A stretch of 64,000 bases of DNA from Jidongwangia harbinensis (GTDB lineage: Bacteria; Actinomycetota; Actinomycetes; Mycobacteriales; Micromonosporaceae): the NCBI RefSeq assembly GCF_020216025.1, contig NZ_JAIWNC010000002.1, positions 1-64,000 of the forward strand. The letters are read 5' to 3'. This document shows, piece by piece, positions 56,392 to 64,000 of this stretch. Within the stretch, counting starts at the first letter, position 1. The number at the start of each line of letters is the position of its first letter. The notes beneath the pieces were generated by a model. That model made no database searches. It saw only the letters and a program-made list of their open reading frames with translations, and was not told the origin of the DNA. Made by a program: the position numbers and the translations under genes.

Positions 56392-56407
56392 TCCGACTGT
56401 GGTCGGA
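56392..56407. promoter_or_regulatory. Inverted repeat upstream of the NarL-type kinase
   Basis: TCCGAC and GTCGGA with a TGTG centre lie 39-54 bp before ATG 56446, in the expected promoter region. It is the only symmetric element there; regulator unknown. Confidence 0.3.
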
Positions 56408-56445
56408 TGGCAGGTCGTACCGGAGTGTTTACCCTGGTGGGCGTC

Positions 56446-57630
56446 ATGCATACTCCCGAACGCCCCACGCTGCTCCAGGATGCCGGGCTCGCCGTGGGTG
56501 TGGCGGCGGTGAGCCTGTTCTTCGCGTACCCGAGACCGGGGATCATGGCCGTCGTGCTCGCCATGTGCGCTCCGCTGGTGATCCGCCGGGCGTACCCCAG
56601 GGTCGCGCTCGCGACGCTGACCGTCGCGGCGCTCGTCCACGTTGTCACGCAGGACAGCCCGACCGTGTCGGTGGTGGCCGTGCCGATCCTGGTGCACAGC
56701 CTGGCCCGCTGGTCGACGACGGCCGACGCGCGGGCCGGGCTGGTGATCGCGCTGGCCGGCGCCGTGCTGGGGCCGGCCCGCTGGCTGACCGACCGGCCGG
56801 AGGAGGCGACCGTCGCGGGCTGGGCGACGTCCGTCACGGCGACCGCCGGGATGGTCCTCACCGTGTTCGTCGCCGGCCGGCGTGGCCGTGACCGTGACGA
56901 GCGGGAGGCACAGCGGGAGCGGGAACGGGCCGAGCGGCGACGGCTGGAACTCGCCGAGCACGAGCGGGCCCTCGAGGCCGCGGCGGCCCAGGCACGCACC
57001 GCGGTGGCCCGGGAGGTCCACGACATCATCGCGCACTCGCTGTCGGTCATCGCGGTGCACGCCGAGGGCGGACGGGCGCTCACCGCGCGGCATCCGCAGC
57101 GTGCCCCGGAGGTTCTGGAGACGATCGCCGAGACGGCCCGGGAGTCCCTCGACGATCTGCGGGAACTGGTCGCCATGCTGCGCGGCGGTGGACCGGCGGC
57201 GGCCGGCCGGGCGGGTGCCAGTTACCGGCCGGCGCCCGGGATCGGCGACCTCGACGAGCTGGTGTCCCGGCTCGACGGCCGGGTCCGGCTGCAGGTCCAC
57301 GGCAACCGGCGGCAGGTCGGTCCGGTGGCCGGGATGACGCTGTACCGGGTGGTCCAGGAAAGCCTGACCAACGTGCTCCGGCACGCCGGACCGGGCGCCG
57401 CGGCGGACGTCCGGCTGGACATCGGGGAGCGGGCGATCGATCTCGTGGTCCGGGACGACGGGTACGGCGCGGCCTCGGCCACCGACGGCCGGGGCACCGG
57501 CCTGGCGGCGATGCGGGAGCGGGTCCAGCTGCACGACGGCACCCTGACCGCCGGGCCGCGCGAGGGCGGCGGGTTCGAGGTGCACGCGGTCCTGCCGGCG
57601 CACCGCGCGACGGCGGGACCGGGCAGGTGA
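56446..57630 (+). CDS. NarL-type sensor histidine kinase (HisKA_3)
   Basis: A 394-residue kinase: about five TMs (1-140), a coiled-coil-like charged linker (RDRDEREAQRERERAERRRLELAEHE), dimerisation helix with His in AREVHDIIAHSLSVIAVHAEGG, and HATPase with ESLTNVLRHAG and GTGLAAMRERV. No obvious extracellular sensor loop, so it may sense membrane stress or an antibiotic. It overlaps the response-regulator gene by 4 bp (GTGA). Gene order kinase-regulator-ABC-permease is common for peptide-stress detox modules. Confidence 0.86.
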   Translation: MHTPERPTLLQDAGLAVGVAAVSLFFAYPRPGIMAVVLAMCAPLVIRRAYPRVALATLTVAALVHVVTQDSPTVSVVAVPILVHSLARWSTTADARAGLVIALAGAVLGPARWLTDRPEEATVAGWATSVTATAGMVLTVFVAGRRGRDRDEREAQRERERAERRRLELAEHERALEAAAAQARTAVAREVHDIIAHSLSVIAVHAEGGRALTARHPQRAPEVLETIAETARESLDDLRELVAMLRGGGPAAAGRAGASYRPAPGIGDLDELVSRLDGRVRLQVHGNRRQVGPVAGMTLYRVVQESLTNVLRHAGPGAAADVRLDIGERAIDLVVRDDGYGAASATDGRGTGLAAMRERVQLHDGTLTAGPREGGGFEVHAVLPAHRATAGPGR

Positions 57631-58292
57631 CGGTCGGCATTTTCCTCGTCGACGACCAGCGGCTGGTCCGCGACGGGCTGCGGATGATGATCGAGGCGCA
57701 GGACGACCTGACCGTGGTGGGCGAGGCCGGCGACGGCCGGGAGGCCGTCGCGAAGCTGCGCGGGGCCAGCGCCGACGTGGTGTTGATGGACGTCCGGATG
57801 CCGGTCATGGACGGCGTCGAGGCGACCAGGCGGCTGTCCCGGCTCGGGCACCCGGCGCGGGTGCTCATCCTGACCACGTTCGATCTGGACGAGTACGTCT
57901 TCGCGGCCCTGCGCGTCGGCGCGGCCGGGTTCCTGCTCAAGGACGCCCGGCAGGAGGACCTGCTGGCGGCGGTACGCGGCGTCGCGGCCGGCGGCTCGGT
58001 CGTCGCGCCGTCCGCGACCCGGCGGCTGATCGCCCACTTCGTCGACCGGCTGCCGGGCGGGCCCGCCCCCGACGACGAACGCCTCGGGCTGATCACGCCC
58101 CGGGAGGCCGAGGTGCTCGACGCGATCGCGTCCGGCGCCACCAACGCCGAGATCGCGGCCCGGCTGCACATGGCGGAGGGCACGGTGAAGACCCACATCG
58201 GCAACCTGTTGTCGAAACTGCAGTGCCGCGACCGGGTCGCCCTGGTGCTGTTCGCGTTCGAGGCCGGTCTGGCCACACCGGACCGGCGGTAG
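57627..58292 (+). CDS. NarL/FixJ-type response regulator
   Basis: A 221-residue regulator. Receiver domain with DDQRLVRDGL, phospho-acceptor Asp in VVLMDVRMPVMDG and Lys in LLKDARQED; LuxR-type HTH in LTPREAEVLDAIASGATNAEIAARL-like order near the C-terminus. Partner of the preceding kinase (GTGA overlap). It probably controls the ABC genes just downstream, whose promoter region lies in the 126-bp gap. Confidence 0.9.
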   Translation: MTVGIFLVDDQRLVRDGLRMMIEAQDDLTVVGEAGDGREAVAKLRGASADVVLMDVRMPVMDGVEATRRLSRLGHPARVLILTTFDLDEYVFAALRVGAAGFLLKDARQEDLLAAVRGVAAGGSVVAPSATRRLIAHFVDRLPGGPAPDDERLGLITPREAEVLDAIASGATNAEIAARLHMAEGTVKTHIGNLLSKLQCRDRVALVLFAFEAGLATPDRR

Positions 58293-58418
58293 CCCCGGCC
58301 GCGTCTGCCACTACGGTCGCAGGCGCGGTGCCGAGGACCGGACCGTGGGCCGATCTGGTTCCACCCGTGGCTGCATACGTTGGGGCACAACGCATCCGCA
58401 GCGACAGACGGGGAAATC

Positions 58419-59189
58419 ATGACCGCGCACAGCTCCGCCGTGGACCACCCACGGCGGCCGGACACGGCAGCCGCGGCCGCCGCCCGGGACCTCACCAAGA
58501 CGTACGGCACCGGCGACACGGCCGTACCCGCGCTGCGTGGTGTCACGGCCGCCTTCGGGCGCGGGACGTTCACCGCGGTGATGGGCCCGTCCGGCTCCGG
58601 CAAGTCCACGTTCATGCACTGCCTCGCCGGGCTGGACCGGCCCACCGGCGGCCACGCGTACATCGGTGATCAGGACCTGTCCGCCCTCGACGACCGCCAA
58701 CTGACCCGGGTCCGGCGGGACCGCGTCGGGTTCGTGTTCCAGTCGTTCAACCTGCTTCCGACGTTGACGGCGGCGCAGAACATCCTGCTGCCGCTGGATC
58801 TGGCGGGCCGCCCGGCGGATCCCGCCCGGCTCGCGAGCGTGGTGGACTCGCTGGGTCTCGGTGACCGCCTGGACCACCGCCCCGCCGAGTTGTCGGGTGG
58901 GCAGCAGCAGCGGGTGGCGATCGCGCGGGCCCTGGTGACCGGGCCGGAGGTGGTCTTCGCCGACGAGCCGACCGGCGCCCTCGACTCCCGGACCGCGGCG
59001 ACGCTGCTGGACTTCCTGCGCCGCTCCTGCCGCGACCTGGGCCAGACGATCGTGATGGTGACGCACGACCCGATCGCCGCGTCGTACGCCGACCGGGCGT
59101 TGCTGCTCGGCGACGGTCTGATCGTGGACGAGCTGCACGATCCGACCGCGGACCTGGTCCTGGGTGCGATGCGGAGGCTCGCCGCATGA
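58419..59189 (+). CDS. ABC transporter ATP-binding protein (MacB/LolD type)
   Basis: A 256-residue nucleotide-binding subunit. Walker A GPSGSGKST, Q loop, signature LSGGQQQRVAIARAL, Walker B VVFADEPTGALDSRT and switch His VTHD are all intact. The wording matches the MacB/LolD/FtsE-type group that partners FtsX-like permeases. ATG follows GGGGAAATC. It overlaps the permease gene by 4 bp (ATGA). Likely antimicrobial-peptide or lipid export/resistance; substrate unknown. Confidence 0.92.
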   Translation: MTAHSSAVDHPRRPDTAAAAAARDLTKTYGTGDTAVPALRGVTAAFGRGTFTAVMGPSGSGKSTFMHCLAGLDRPTGGHAYIGDQDLSALDDRQLTRVRRDRVGFVFQSFNLLPTLTAAQNILLPLDLAGRPADPARLASVVDSLGLGDRLDHRPAELSGGQQQRVAIARALVTGPEVVFADEPTGALDSRTAATLLDFLRRSCRDLGQTIVMVTHDPIAASYADRALLLGDGLIVDELHDPTADLVLGAMRRLAA

Positions 59190-61672
59190 CCACCGGCCGC
59201 CGGACCCGCTTCCCGATGGCCCGTAACGCATTCGCCGAGTTGCGCCGCAACCCGCGCCGGGTGATCGCCGTGGTCGTCGCGATCATGATCAGCGTCGGTT
59301 ACCTGACCGCGTCCGTGACCGTCCTGGCGGGGGAAACGGCGGCGTTCGAGCGGAGCGTCATCGCCCGGACCGCCGAGACCGACGTCGTGGTCACCGTGGG
59401 CACCGGCGACCCGGCCCGGCACGCGGACCTGGTCGCCCGGATCACCGACGTGGCCGGGGTCGCCTCGGCCGACCTCAGCTTCCTGTCCCACGGGCGGGTG
59501 ACCGGCTCCTCCGAGTGGGTGCAGCAACAGTCGCTCCCGGCCAACCCGGAGCTGCGCTGGACCGACCTCACCGAGGGGCGCTGGCCCGGGTCGCCCGACG
59601 AGATCGTCCTGACCACCGCCACCGCGCGGCAGCTCAACCTGGACGTCGGCGACCGGATCACGATCAACGACGGCAACTCCTCGGCGACGCTGACCGTCAC
59701 CGGCCTCACCCACGAGGGCAACCAGCTGCTCTCCGGGCTGGTGCAGTTTTCCTTCGTCGCACCGTCGTACTACTCCGCCGCCACCTCGATCCGCACGTCG
59801 CGGCAGACCGAGATCCTCGTCGTCGGCGACGGCACGGTTCCGCCGGACCGGCTCGCCGAACGGGTCACGGCGGTGACCGGCGGCAACCGGGTGGACGTGG
59901 AGACGTCCGCGGCGTTCATCCAGCGCAAGATGGCGGAGAAGACCCAGGGCGTGGTCATCTTCCAGCTTCTGCTGCTGGTGTTCGGCACGGTCGCGCTGCT
60001 GGTCGGCGGCATCATGATCGTCAATACCTTCCTGATCCTGGTCGCGCAGCGGCGCCGGCAGATCGGGCTGCTCCGGGCGGTCGGCGGTCAGCGCGTCCAG
60101 ATCCGGCGTGCATTGCTGGCCGAGGCGACCGCGATCGGCGTCCTCGGGTCGCTGCTCGGCGTCGGGCTCGGTGTGGCGCTGTCGGCCGTGGTCGCGGTCG
60201 TGTCGGGCGGGCCGCTCAGCGTGCCGGCCGGGCAGGTGACCGCCGTCGCCGTGGTGGGGGTCGCGATCGCCGTGGGGTCGGTGCTGGTGCCGGCGCGGCG
60301 GGCGGCCACGATCGCACCGCTGGACGCGCTGCGCACCGTCCCCGACCAGGCGGCCGGGCGGCGCACCTCGCTCGTCCGCCGTACCGGGTCCCTGGTCCTG
60401 GTCGTCGGAGGGCTGACTGCGATCGGCGTGGGCCTCACCGGCCCCGCCTTCGCGCTGCTGTACTACCTCGCCGGGTCGTTGGCCTGCGCCGTCGGGCTGC
60501 TCTCCGCCGCCGGGTGGTACCTGCCGGCGCTGCTCCGTGGCCTGGGTGCGCCGCTGCGCCGTACCGGCCCGACGGCGCGGCTGGCCGCTGACAACGCGGT
60601 ACGCAATCCCGGCCGTGCGGCCGCGACCGGTGCCGCGCTGATCCTCGCCGTCGGGCTGGTCGTCGCCCTGCAGGTCGGCGCCGCCAGCATGAAGGCGACG
60701 GCGGACCGCAACCTGGACGTCCGCTTCCCGGTCGACGTCACCGTGTCGATGTTCGACGGACCGCTGCCGGCCCGCACCGTCGACGACGTCGCCGCGGTCG
60801 CCGGGATCGCCGCCGCCGAAGGGGTACGGTCCACCCGGGTCACCGTCCGGGGCGGCGGGAAACCGATGTCCGTGCGGGCGCTCGGTCCCGGCGCCGAGGC
60901 GATGGCCATGGTGTCGGTGCCGCGCCGGCCGATCACCGCCGGGGTGGTTCTCGCCGACCCGTACCTGCTGTCCGACGCCGGCATCCGGAACGGCGGCCGG
61001 GTCACCGTCACCGGCCGGTCCGGGTCGGTCACGCTGCCGATCCGGTCCGACCACCTGGCTCCGGCCGACGCGCTGATCGTCGCACCCCGGGTGCTCGCGG
61101 CCCTCGACGGCGGTGCACCGGTCGGCACGGTGTGGGCGCGGGCGCGACCGGGTGCCGACATCACCGAACTGCGGTCGCAGCTGCGTACCGTCGCGGAGCC
61201 GCTCACCGGCGCGGAGGTCGGCGGCGGGCTGTCCGCGAAGGCCGTCTACCACACGGTCCTGGACCGGTTGCTGGCGCTGACCACCATGCTGCTCGCGGTG
61301 GCGGTCCTGATCGCGCTCGTCGGCGTCGGTAACACCCTCGGCCTGTCGGTGCTCGAACGTACCCGCGAGTCCGCGCTGCTGCGTGCCCTGGGGCTGCAAC
61401 GCCGGCAGCTGCGCCGGATGCTCGCCGTCGAGGCGGCCGTGCTCAGCCTGGTCGGCGCGGTCGTCGGCATCGCCGCCGGAGCGTTCTTCGGCTGGGTGGG
61501 CACCCACGCGGTCAGCGGGGAACTGAACTTCGAGCCGGTCCGGTTCGCCATGTCGGCGCCGCAGACCCTGGGGGTCGCCGTCGTGGCCGTGGTCGCCGGC
61601 GTCGCCGCTTCGGTGCTGCCCGCCCGGCGGGCGGTCCGGGCGACGCCGGTGGACGCGCTCGCCGAGACCTGA
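59186..61672 (+). CDS. FtsX-like ABC transporter permease
   Basis: An 828-residue permease with the double-FtsX layout. TM1 (about 20-42), a large extracytoplasmic MacB-PCD-like domain (about 43-255), three TMs in the first FtsX domain (about 262-395), a second TM and extracytoplasmic region (about 420-665), then the C-terminal FtsX domain with LGLSVLERTRESALLRALGLQRRQLRRML. Together with the ATPase it forms an exporter or mechanotransmitter. It ends the kinase-regulator-ABC operon. Confidence 0.9.
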   Translation: MTTGRRTRFPMARNAFAELRRNPRRVIAVVVAIMISVGYLTASVTVLAGETAAFERSVIARTAETDVVVTVGTGDPARHADLVARITDVAGVASADLSFLSHGRVTGSSEWVQQQSLPANPELRWTDLTEGRWPGSPDEIVLTTATARQLNLDVGDRITINDGNSSATLTVTGLTHEGNQLLSGLVQFSFVAPSYYSAATSIRTSRQTEILVVGDGTVPPDRLAERVTAVTGGNRVDVETSAAFIQRKMAEKTQGVVIFQLLLLVFGTVALLVGGIMIVNTFLILVAQRRRQIGLLRAVGGQRVQIRRALLAEATAIGVLGSLLGVGLGVALSAVVAVVSGGPLSVPAGQVTAVAVVGVAIAVGSVLVPARRAATIAPLDALRTVPDQAAGRRTSLVRRTGSLVLVVGGLTAIGVGLTGPAFALLYYLAGSLACAVGLLSAAGWYLPALLRGLGAPLRRTGPTARLAADNAVRNPGRAAATGAALILAVGLVVALQVGAASMKATADRNLDVRFPVDVTVSMFDGPLPARTVDDVAAVAGIAAAEGVRSTRVTVRGGGKPMSVRALGPGAEAMAMVSVPRRPITAGVVLADPYLLSDAGIRNGGRVTVTGRSGSVTLPIRSDHLAPADALIVAPRVLAALDGGAPVGTVWARARPGADITELRSQLRTVAEPLTGAEVGGGLSAKAVYHTVLDRLLALTTMLLAVAVLIALVGVGNTLGLSVLERTRESALLRALGLQRRQLRRMLAVEAAVLSLVGAVVGIAAGAFFGWVGTHAVSGELNFEPVRFAMSAPQTLGVAVVAVVAGVAASVLPARRAVRATPVDALAET

Positions 61673-61734
61673 GCGGGTCGGGCGCCGCTCCCGGCGATGA
61701 ACGGGCGTCCCGCCGCCGGGTCAGGGCTGCCGGC

Positions 61735-62214
61735 TCAGCGCAGGCGGGTCCCGGCCGCGGCCAGGAAGAGGGCGAACGCGGTCCAGGTGAGGACGGCGCG
61801 GACCCAGTTGAGCGCGAAGTAGCGGCGCCGGACGTCGGTCCAGTTCGCCGGGACGGCCTGCGGGTCCCAGCCGAGGATCACGTCGTAGGTGGGTTCGGAG
61901 AGGAACCGGGAGATCAGCAGCGGGCCGGCGACGGTCAGGGCGAGCCCGGCGCCGGTCAGGGCGAAGGCCGCGTCGCCCCGTTCGTCCCACAGTCCGGCGA
62001 CGGCGACCGCGGGCGCCACCACGAGTCCGACCACCAGGACGTAGTTGGTCGGGGACCGGCGGGCCACGGGCAGGAAGCGGCGGAGGTCGGCGGCGAAGCC
62101 GGCGCCGTCCCGGGTGGCGAACATGGGGTGCAGGATGGTGGTGAGCGTGAGCAGCAGACCGGACCAGAGGCCGGCGAAGACGATCGACAGGCCGAGCCAG
62201 AGTTCAGGTTGCAC
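61735..62214 (-). CDS. DUF1772 membrane protein
   Basis: A 159-residue four-TM protein. The first TM region contains GLWSGLLLTLTTILHPMF and the last WVRAVLTWTAFALFL; LNWVRAVLTW is the DUF1772/anthrone-oxygenase-like signature. Members occur with aromatic polyketide and other oxidation genes, but no such context exists here. Function unknown. Confidence 0.75.
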   Translation of the reverse strand: MQPELWLGLSIVFAGLWSGLLLTLTTILHPMFATRDGAGFAADLRRFLPVARRSPTNYVLVVGLVVAPAVAVAGLWDERGDAAFALTGAGLALTVAGPLLISRFLSEPTYDVILGWDPQAVPANWTDVRRRYFALNWVRAVLTWTAFALFLAAAGTRLR

Positions 62215-62289
62215 CGCGGTACCCCCGGATAGACGGGTGTCAGTGTACGGCCGGCCGGGCCGCGTGGCGTCCGGCGGCGTGCCGGAGCC

Positions 62290-62934
62290 TCACCGGCCGA
62301 GTACCGGCCGGCACTCCGCGACGCCGGACAGCTCGATGTCGGCGCGCCGCCGGGGTGCCCATTCGTCCCGGGTCAGCCGCCAGCGCAGCAGGGGCCCGGC
62401 CACGCCGCGGCGGGTGGCCCAGGCGGTGCCGTTGCGGGTGTACCCGAGTGCCTCGGACACCCGGTTCGACGCGTGGTTGTCGGCGAACGCCTCGCTGGCC
62501 GCCTCGCGTGCGTCGAGGCCGTCGAACGCGAGCTGGAGGATCGCGGCGCGGGCCTCCCGGCCCACGCCGCGGCCGCGGGCCTCCGGAGCCACCCAGGAGA
62601 ACGACGTCACGGTCCCGACCGCGGCGAAGTCGACGCCGATCAGGTCCTGCATGCCGACCGGCTCGCCGTCGACGCAGATCACGAAGTACAACCGCCAGAA
62701 CGAGGCATCGACCCGGGACCGGCCCGCCCAGATGGCCCGCATCCAGCGCCACTCCCGGTCGGGACTGTCGGCGTAGAGCGACATCGGGTCGTCGAACGGC
62801 GCCGGCTCGCCGTCGGTGACCACGCCGGCCCGGACCACCGGCACGAGGCGCTCCAGAAGGTCGTCGGTGGCCGCGGCGAGGGTCAGTCGCGGGGTACGGA
62901 CGGCCAGGTTCAGCGGGGGATACGTGGACGGCAC
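62290..62934 (-). CDS. GNAT-family N-acetyltransferase
   Basis: A 214-residue acetyltransferase. Motif A reads SFSWVAPEARGRGVGREARAAILQLAF with the acetyl-CoA loop R-G-x-G-x-E; motif B reads EAFADNHASNRVSEALGY. RimJ/RimL-like order (T-P-R-L-T-L near the N-terminus). Substrate unknown. Confidence 0.85.
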   Translation of the reverse strand: MPSTYPPLNLAVRTPRLTLAAATDDLLERLVPVVRAGVVTDGEPAPFDDPMSLYADSPDREWRWMRAIWAGRSRVDASFWRLYFVICVDGEPVGMQDLIGVDFAAVGTVTSFSWVAPEARGRGVGREARAAILQLAFDGLDAREAASEAFADNHASNRVSEALGYTRNGTAWATRRGVAGPLLRWRLTRDEWAPRRRADIELSGVAECRPVLGR

Positions 62935-63006
62935 GGCCGCACCGTACCCGCGGCCGGCCGGCGTGCGCAGCGAATTAGCCGGCGGCGGACCGGGCCGCCG
63001 GTGGTG

Positions 63007-63999
63007 TCACCGCCGCGGCGCGGGTGCGGCCGTGCTCTCCCGGATCACCAGGGAGGTGGACAGCTCGATCCGGTCCTGTTCCGGGCGGCGGCCGTCCGCC
63101 AGGCACAGCACGAGGTCCGCGGCGGTCATCCCCATCTTCCGCAACGGCTGCCGGACCGTGGTCAGCTGCGGGCCCACCCACTGCCCGAGCGGCAGGTCGT
63201 CGAAGCCGACCACGCTCAGATCCTCGGGCACGCGCAGGCCGGCGCCGCGGGCCGCCTCGTACGCCCCCAGCGCCTGCAGGTCGTTCGCGGTGAAGATCGC
63301 GGTGGGTGGGTCGGGGAGCGCCAGCAGGGCCGCGGCCTCGGCGAGACCGTGGTGCATGTAGAGCGGCGCGGTGCGGATCAGGTCCGGGTCCGGTGCGATA
63401 CCCGCCGCGTCCAGGGCGGCGCGGTATCCGTCCAGCCGGGCCCGGCAGCACAGCAGCTCGGCCGGCCCGTTGATCATGCCGATGCGCCGGTGGCCCAGGT
63501 CGATCAGGTGCCGGCCGGCGACCAGGCCGCCGTTCCAGTTGGTGGCACCGACCGACGGCGTGTCGTGGGTCGGCTCGCCGGACGGATCGAGCACCACCAG
63601 GGGGATCGCCCGGCTGGCCAGTTGCCCGGTCTGCTGCCGGGTCAGGTTGGCGGAGACCGCGACGACGCCGGTGGGCCGGCGGGCCAGCACGTCGCGCGTC
63701 CACGCCTCGTCGGGGACGAGTTGTCCGTGCATCTCGCTGACCGCGACGGCGAGTCCGCGCGACCGCGCCACCTGGGAGATGCCGTGAATGATCTCCAGGG
63801 CCCACGGGCTGTCCAGCACCTGGAACACCACCTCGATGACCGGCGTCGCCGGCTCGGTCTGCTCCTGGCGCTGGTATCCGTGTTCCTGGATGACGTGTTC
63901 GATCCGTTGTCGCGTCGCGGCGGCGACCCCGGCCCGTCCGTTGAGCACCTTCGAGACGGTGGGGGGTGAGACGCCGGCCAGGTGGGCGATCCGGGCCAC
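63007..63999 (-). CDS. LacI-family transcriptional regulator (start lies beyond the window)
   Basis: At least 330 residues. The N-terminal HTH reads VARIAHLAGVSPPTVSKVLNGR and starts at the window edge, so the first few residues are missing. The periplasmic-binding-protein-like sensor domain follows: GHRRIGMINGP, FTANDLQALGAYEAARGAGLRVPEDLSVVGFDD and the hinge. Members bind sugars. The galactan operators at 31.7 kb are LacI-type but 31 kb away; a link is possible, not shown. Confidence 0.88.
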   Translation of the reverse strand: MARIAHLAGVSPPTVSKVLNGRAGVAAATRQRIEHVIQEHGYQRQEQTEPATPVIEVVFQVLDSPWALEIIHGISQVARSRGLAVAVSEMHGQLVPDEAWTRDVLARRPTGVVAVSANLTRQQTGQLASRAIPLVVLDPSGEPTHDTPSVGATNWNGGLVAGRHLIDLGHRRIGMINGPAELLCCRARLDGYRAALDAAGIAPDPDLIRTAPLYMHHGLAEAAALLALPDPPTAIFTANDLQALGAYEAARGAGLRVPEDLSVVGFDDLPLGQWVGPQLTTVRQPLRKMGMTAADLVLCLADGRRPEQDRIELSTSLVIRESTAAPAPRR

Positions 64000-64000
64000 G

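Overview
The window is very GC-rich (roughly 70 percent or more by eye) and gene-dense on both strands. It contains actinobacterial hallmarks: Ser/Thr kinases, XRE-type NTPases with TPRs, CGNR and HxlR regulators, an F420-type oxidoreductase, many GTG starts and many Tat or secreted proteins. Two methyl-accepting chemotaxis proteins point to a motile member. An Actinoplanes-like genus of the Micromonosporaceae is my best guess, by inference only. I see no rRNA, tRNA, CRISPR array, insertion sequence or phage module, and no stretch above 300 bases without a gene, pseudogene or regulatory element.

Layout. 1-7.1 kb: a possible gene tail, an APH-like kinase, an MFS exporter divergent from a CGNR regulator across a palindromic spacer, a GNAT, a 29-bp tandem repeat, and a nitronate-monooxygenase-type oxidoreductase divergent from an HxlR regulator across a duplicated operator. 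7.3-12 kb: a large XRE/NB-ARC/TPR protein and two translationally coupled secreted paralogues of unknown function. 11.8-21.9 kb: MltG, a ZIP transporter, a Ser/Thr kinase with an extracellular discoidin-like domain, a Tat esterase, a multisensor histidine kinase with a receiver protein, and a Tat-exported putative alpha/alpha-barrel protein. 22-28.7 kb: SDR, TRIC, DUF1304, CotH and Ig-like membrane proteins, and an MFS.

28.7-33 kb is a galactan-use locus: a GH2 beta-galactosidase, then a secreted GH53 endo-beta-1,4-galactanase with two identical LacI-type operators 80 bp apart. 33-40.5 kb holds two chemoreceptors, small genes, an MFS/TetR pair, and an oxidoreductase with a strong 29-bp operator. 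40.5-43.2 kb holds an editing-domain-less threonyl-tRNA synthetase paralogue, a leader peptide with three consecutive Thr codons and an attenuator-like hairpin, divergent from a histidine kinase lacking a canonical start. 43.2-47 kb is a three-subunit Tat-exported molybdenum aldehyde oxidoreductase (PaoABC-like). 47-56.3 kb holds a peptide deformylase, two internally deleted pseudogenes, an F420-type oxidoreductase, a phosphatase, a secreted Xaa-Pro dipeptidyl-peptidase, a diguanylate cyclase and a second XRE/NTPase. 56.4-61.7 kb is a NarL-type two-component system followed by an ABC exporter. The window ends in a DUF1772 protein, a GNAT and a LacI regulator cut by the edge.

The most novel-looking element is the putative threonine-responsive ribosome-mediated attenuator in front of the second ThrRS (41751-41889).
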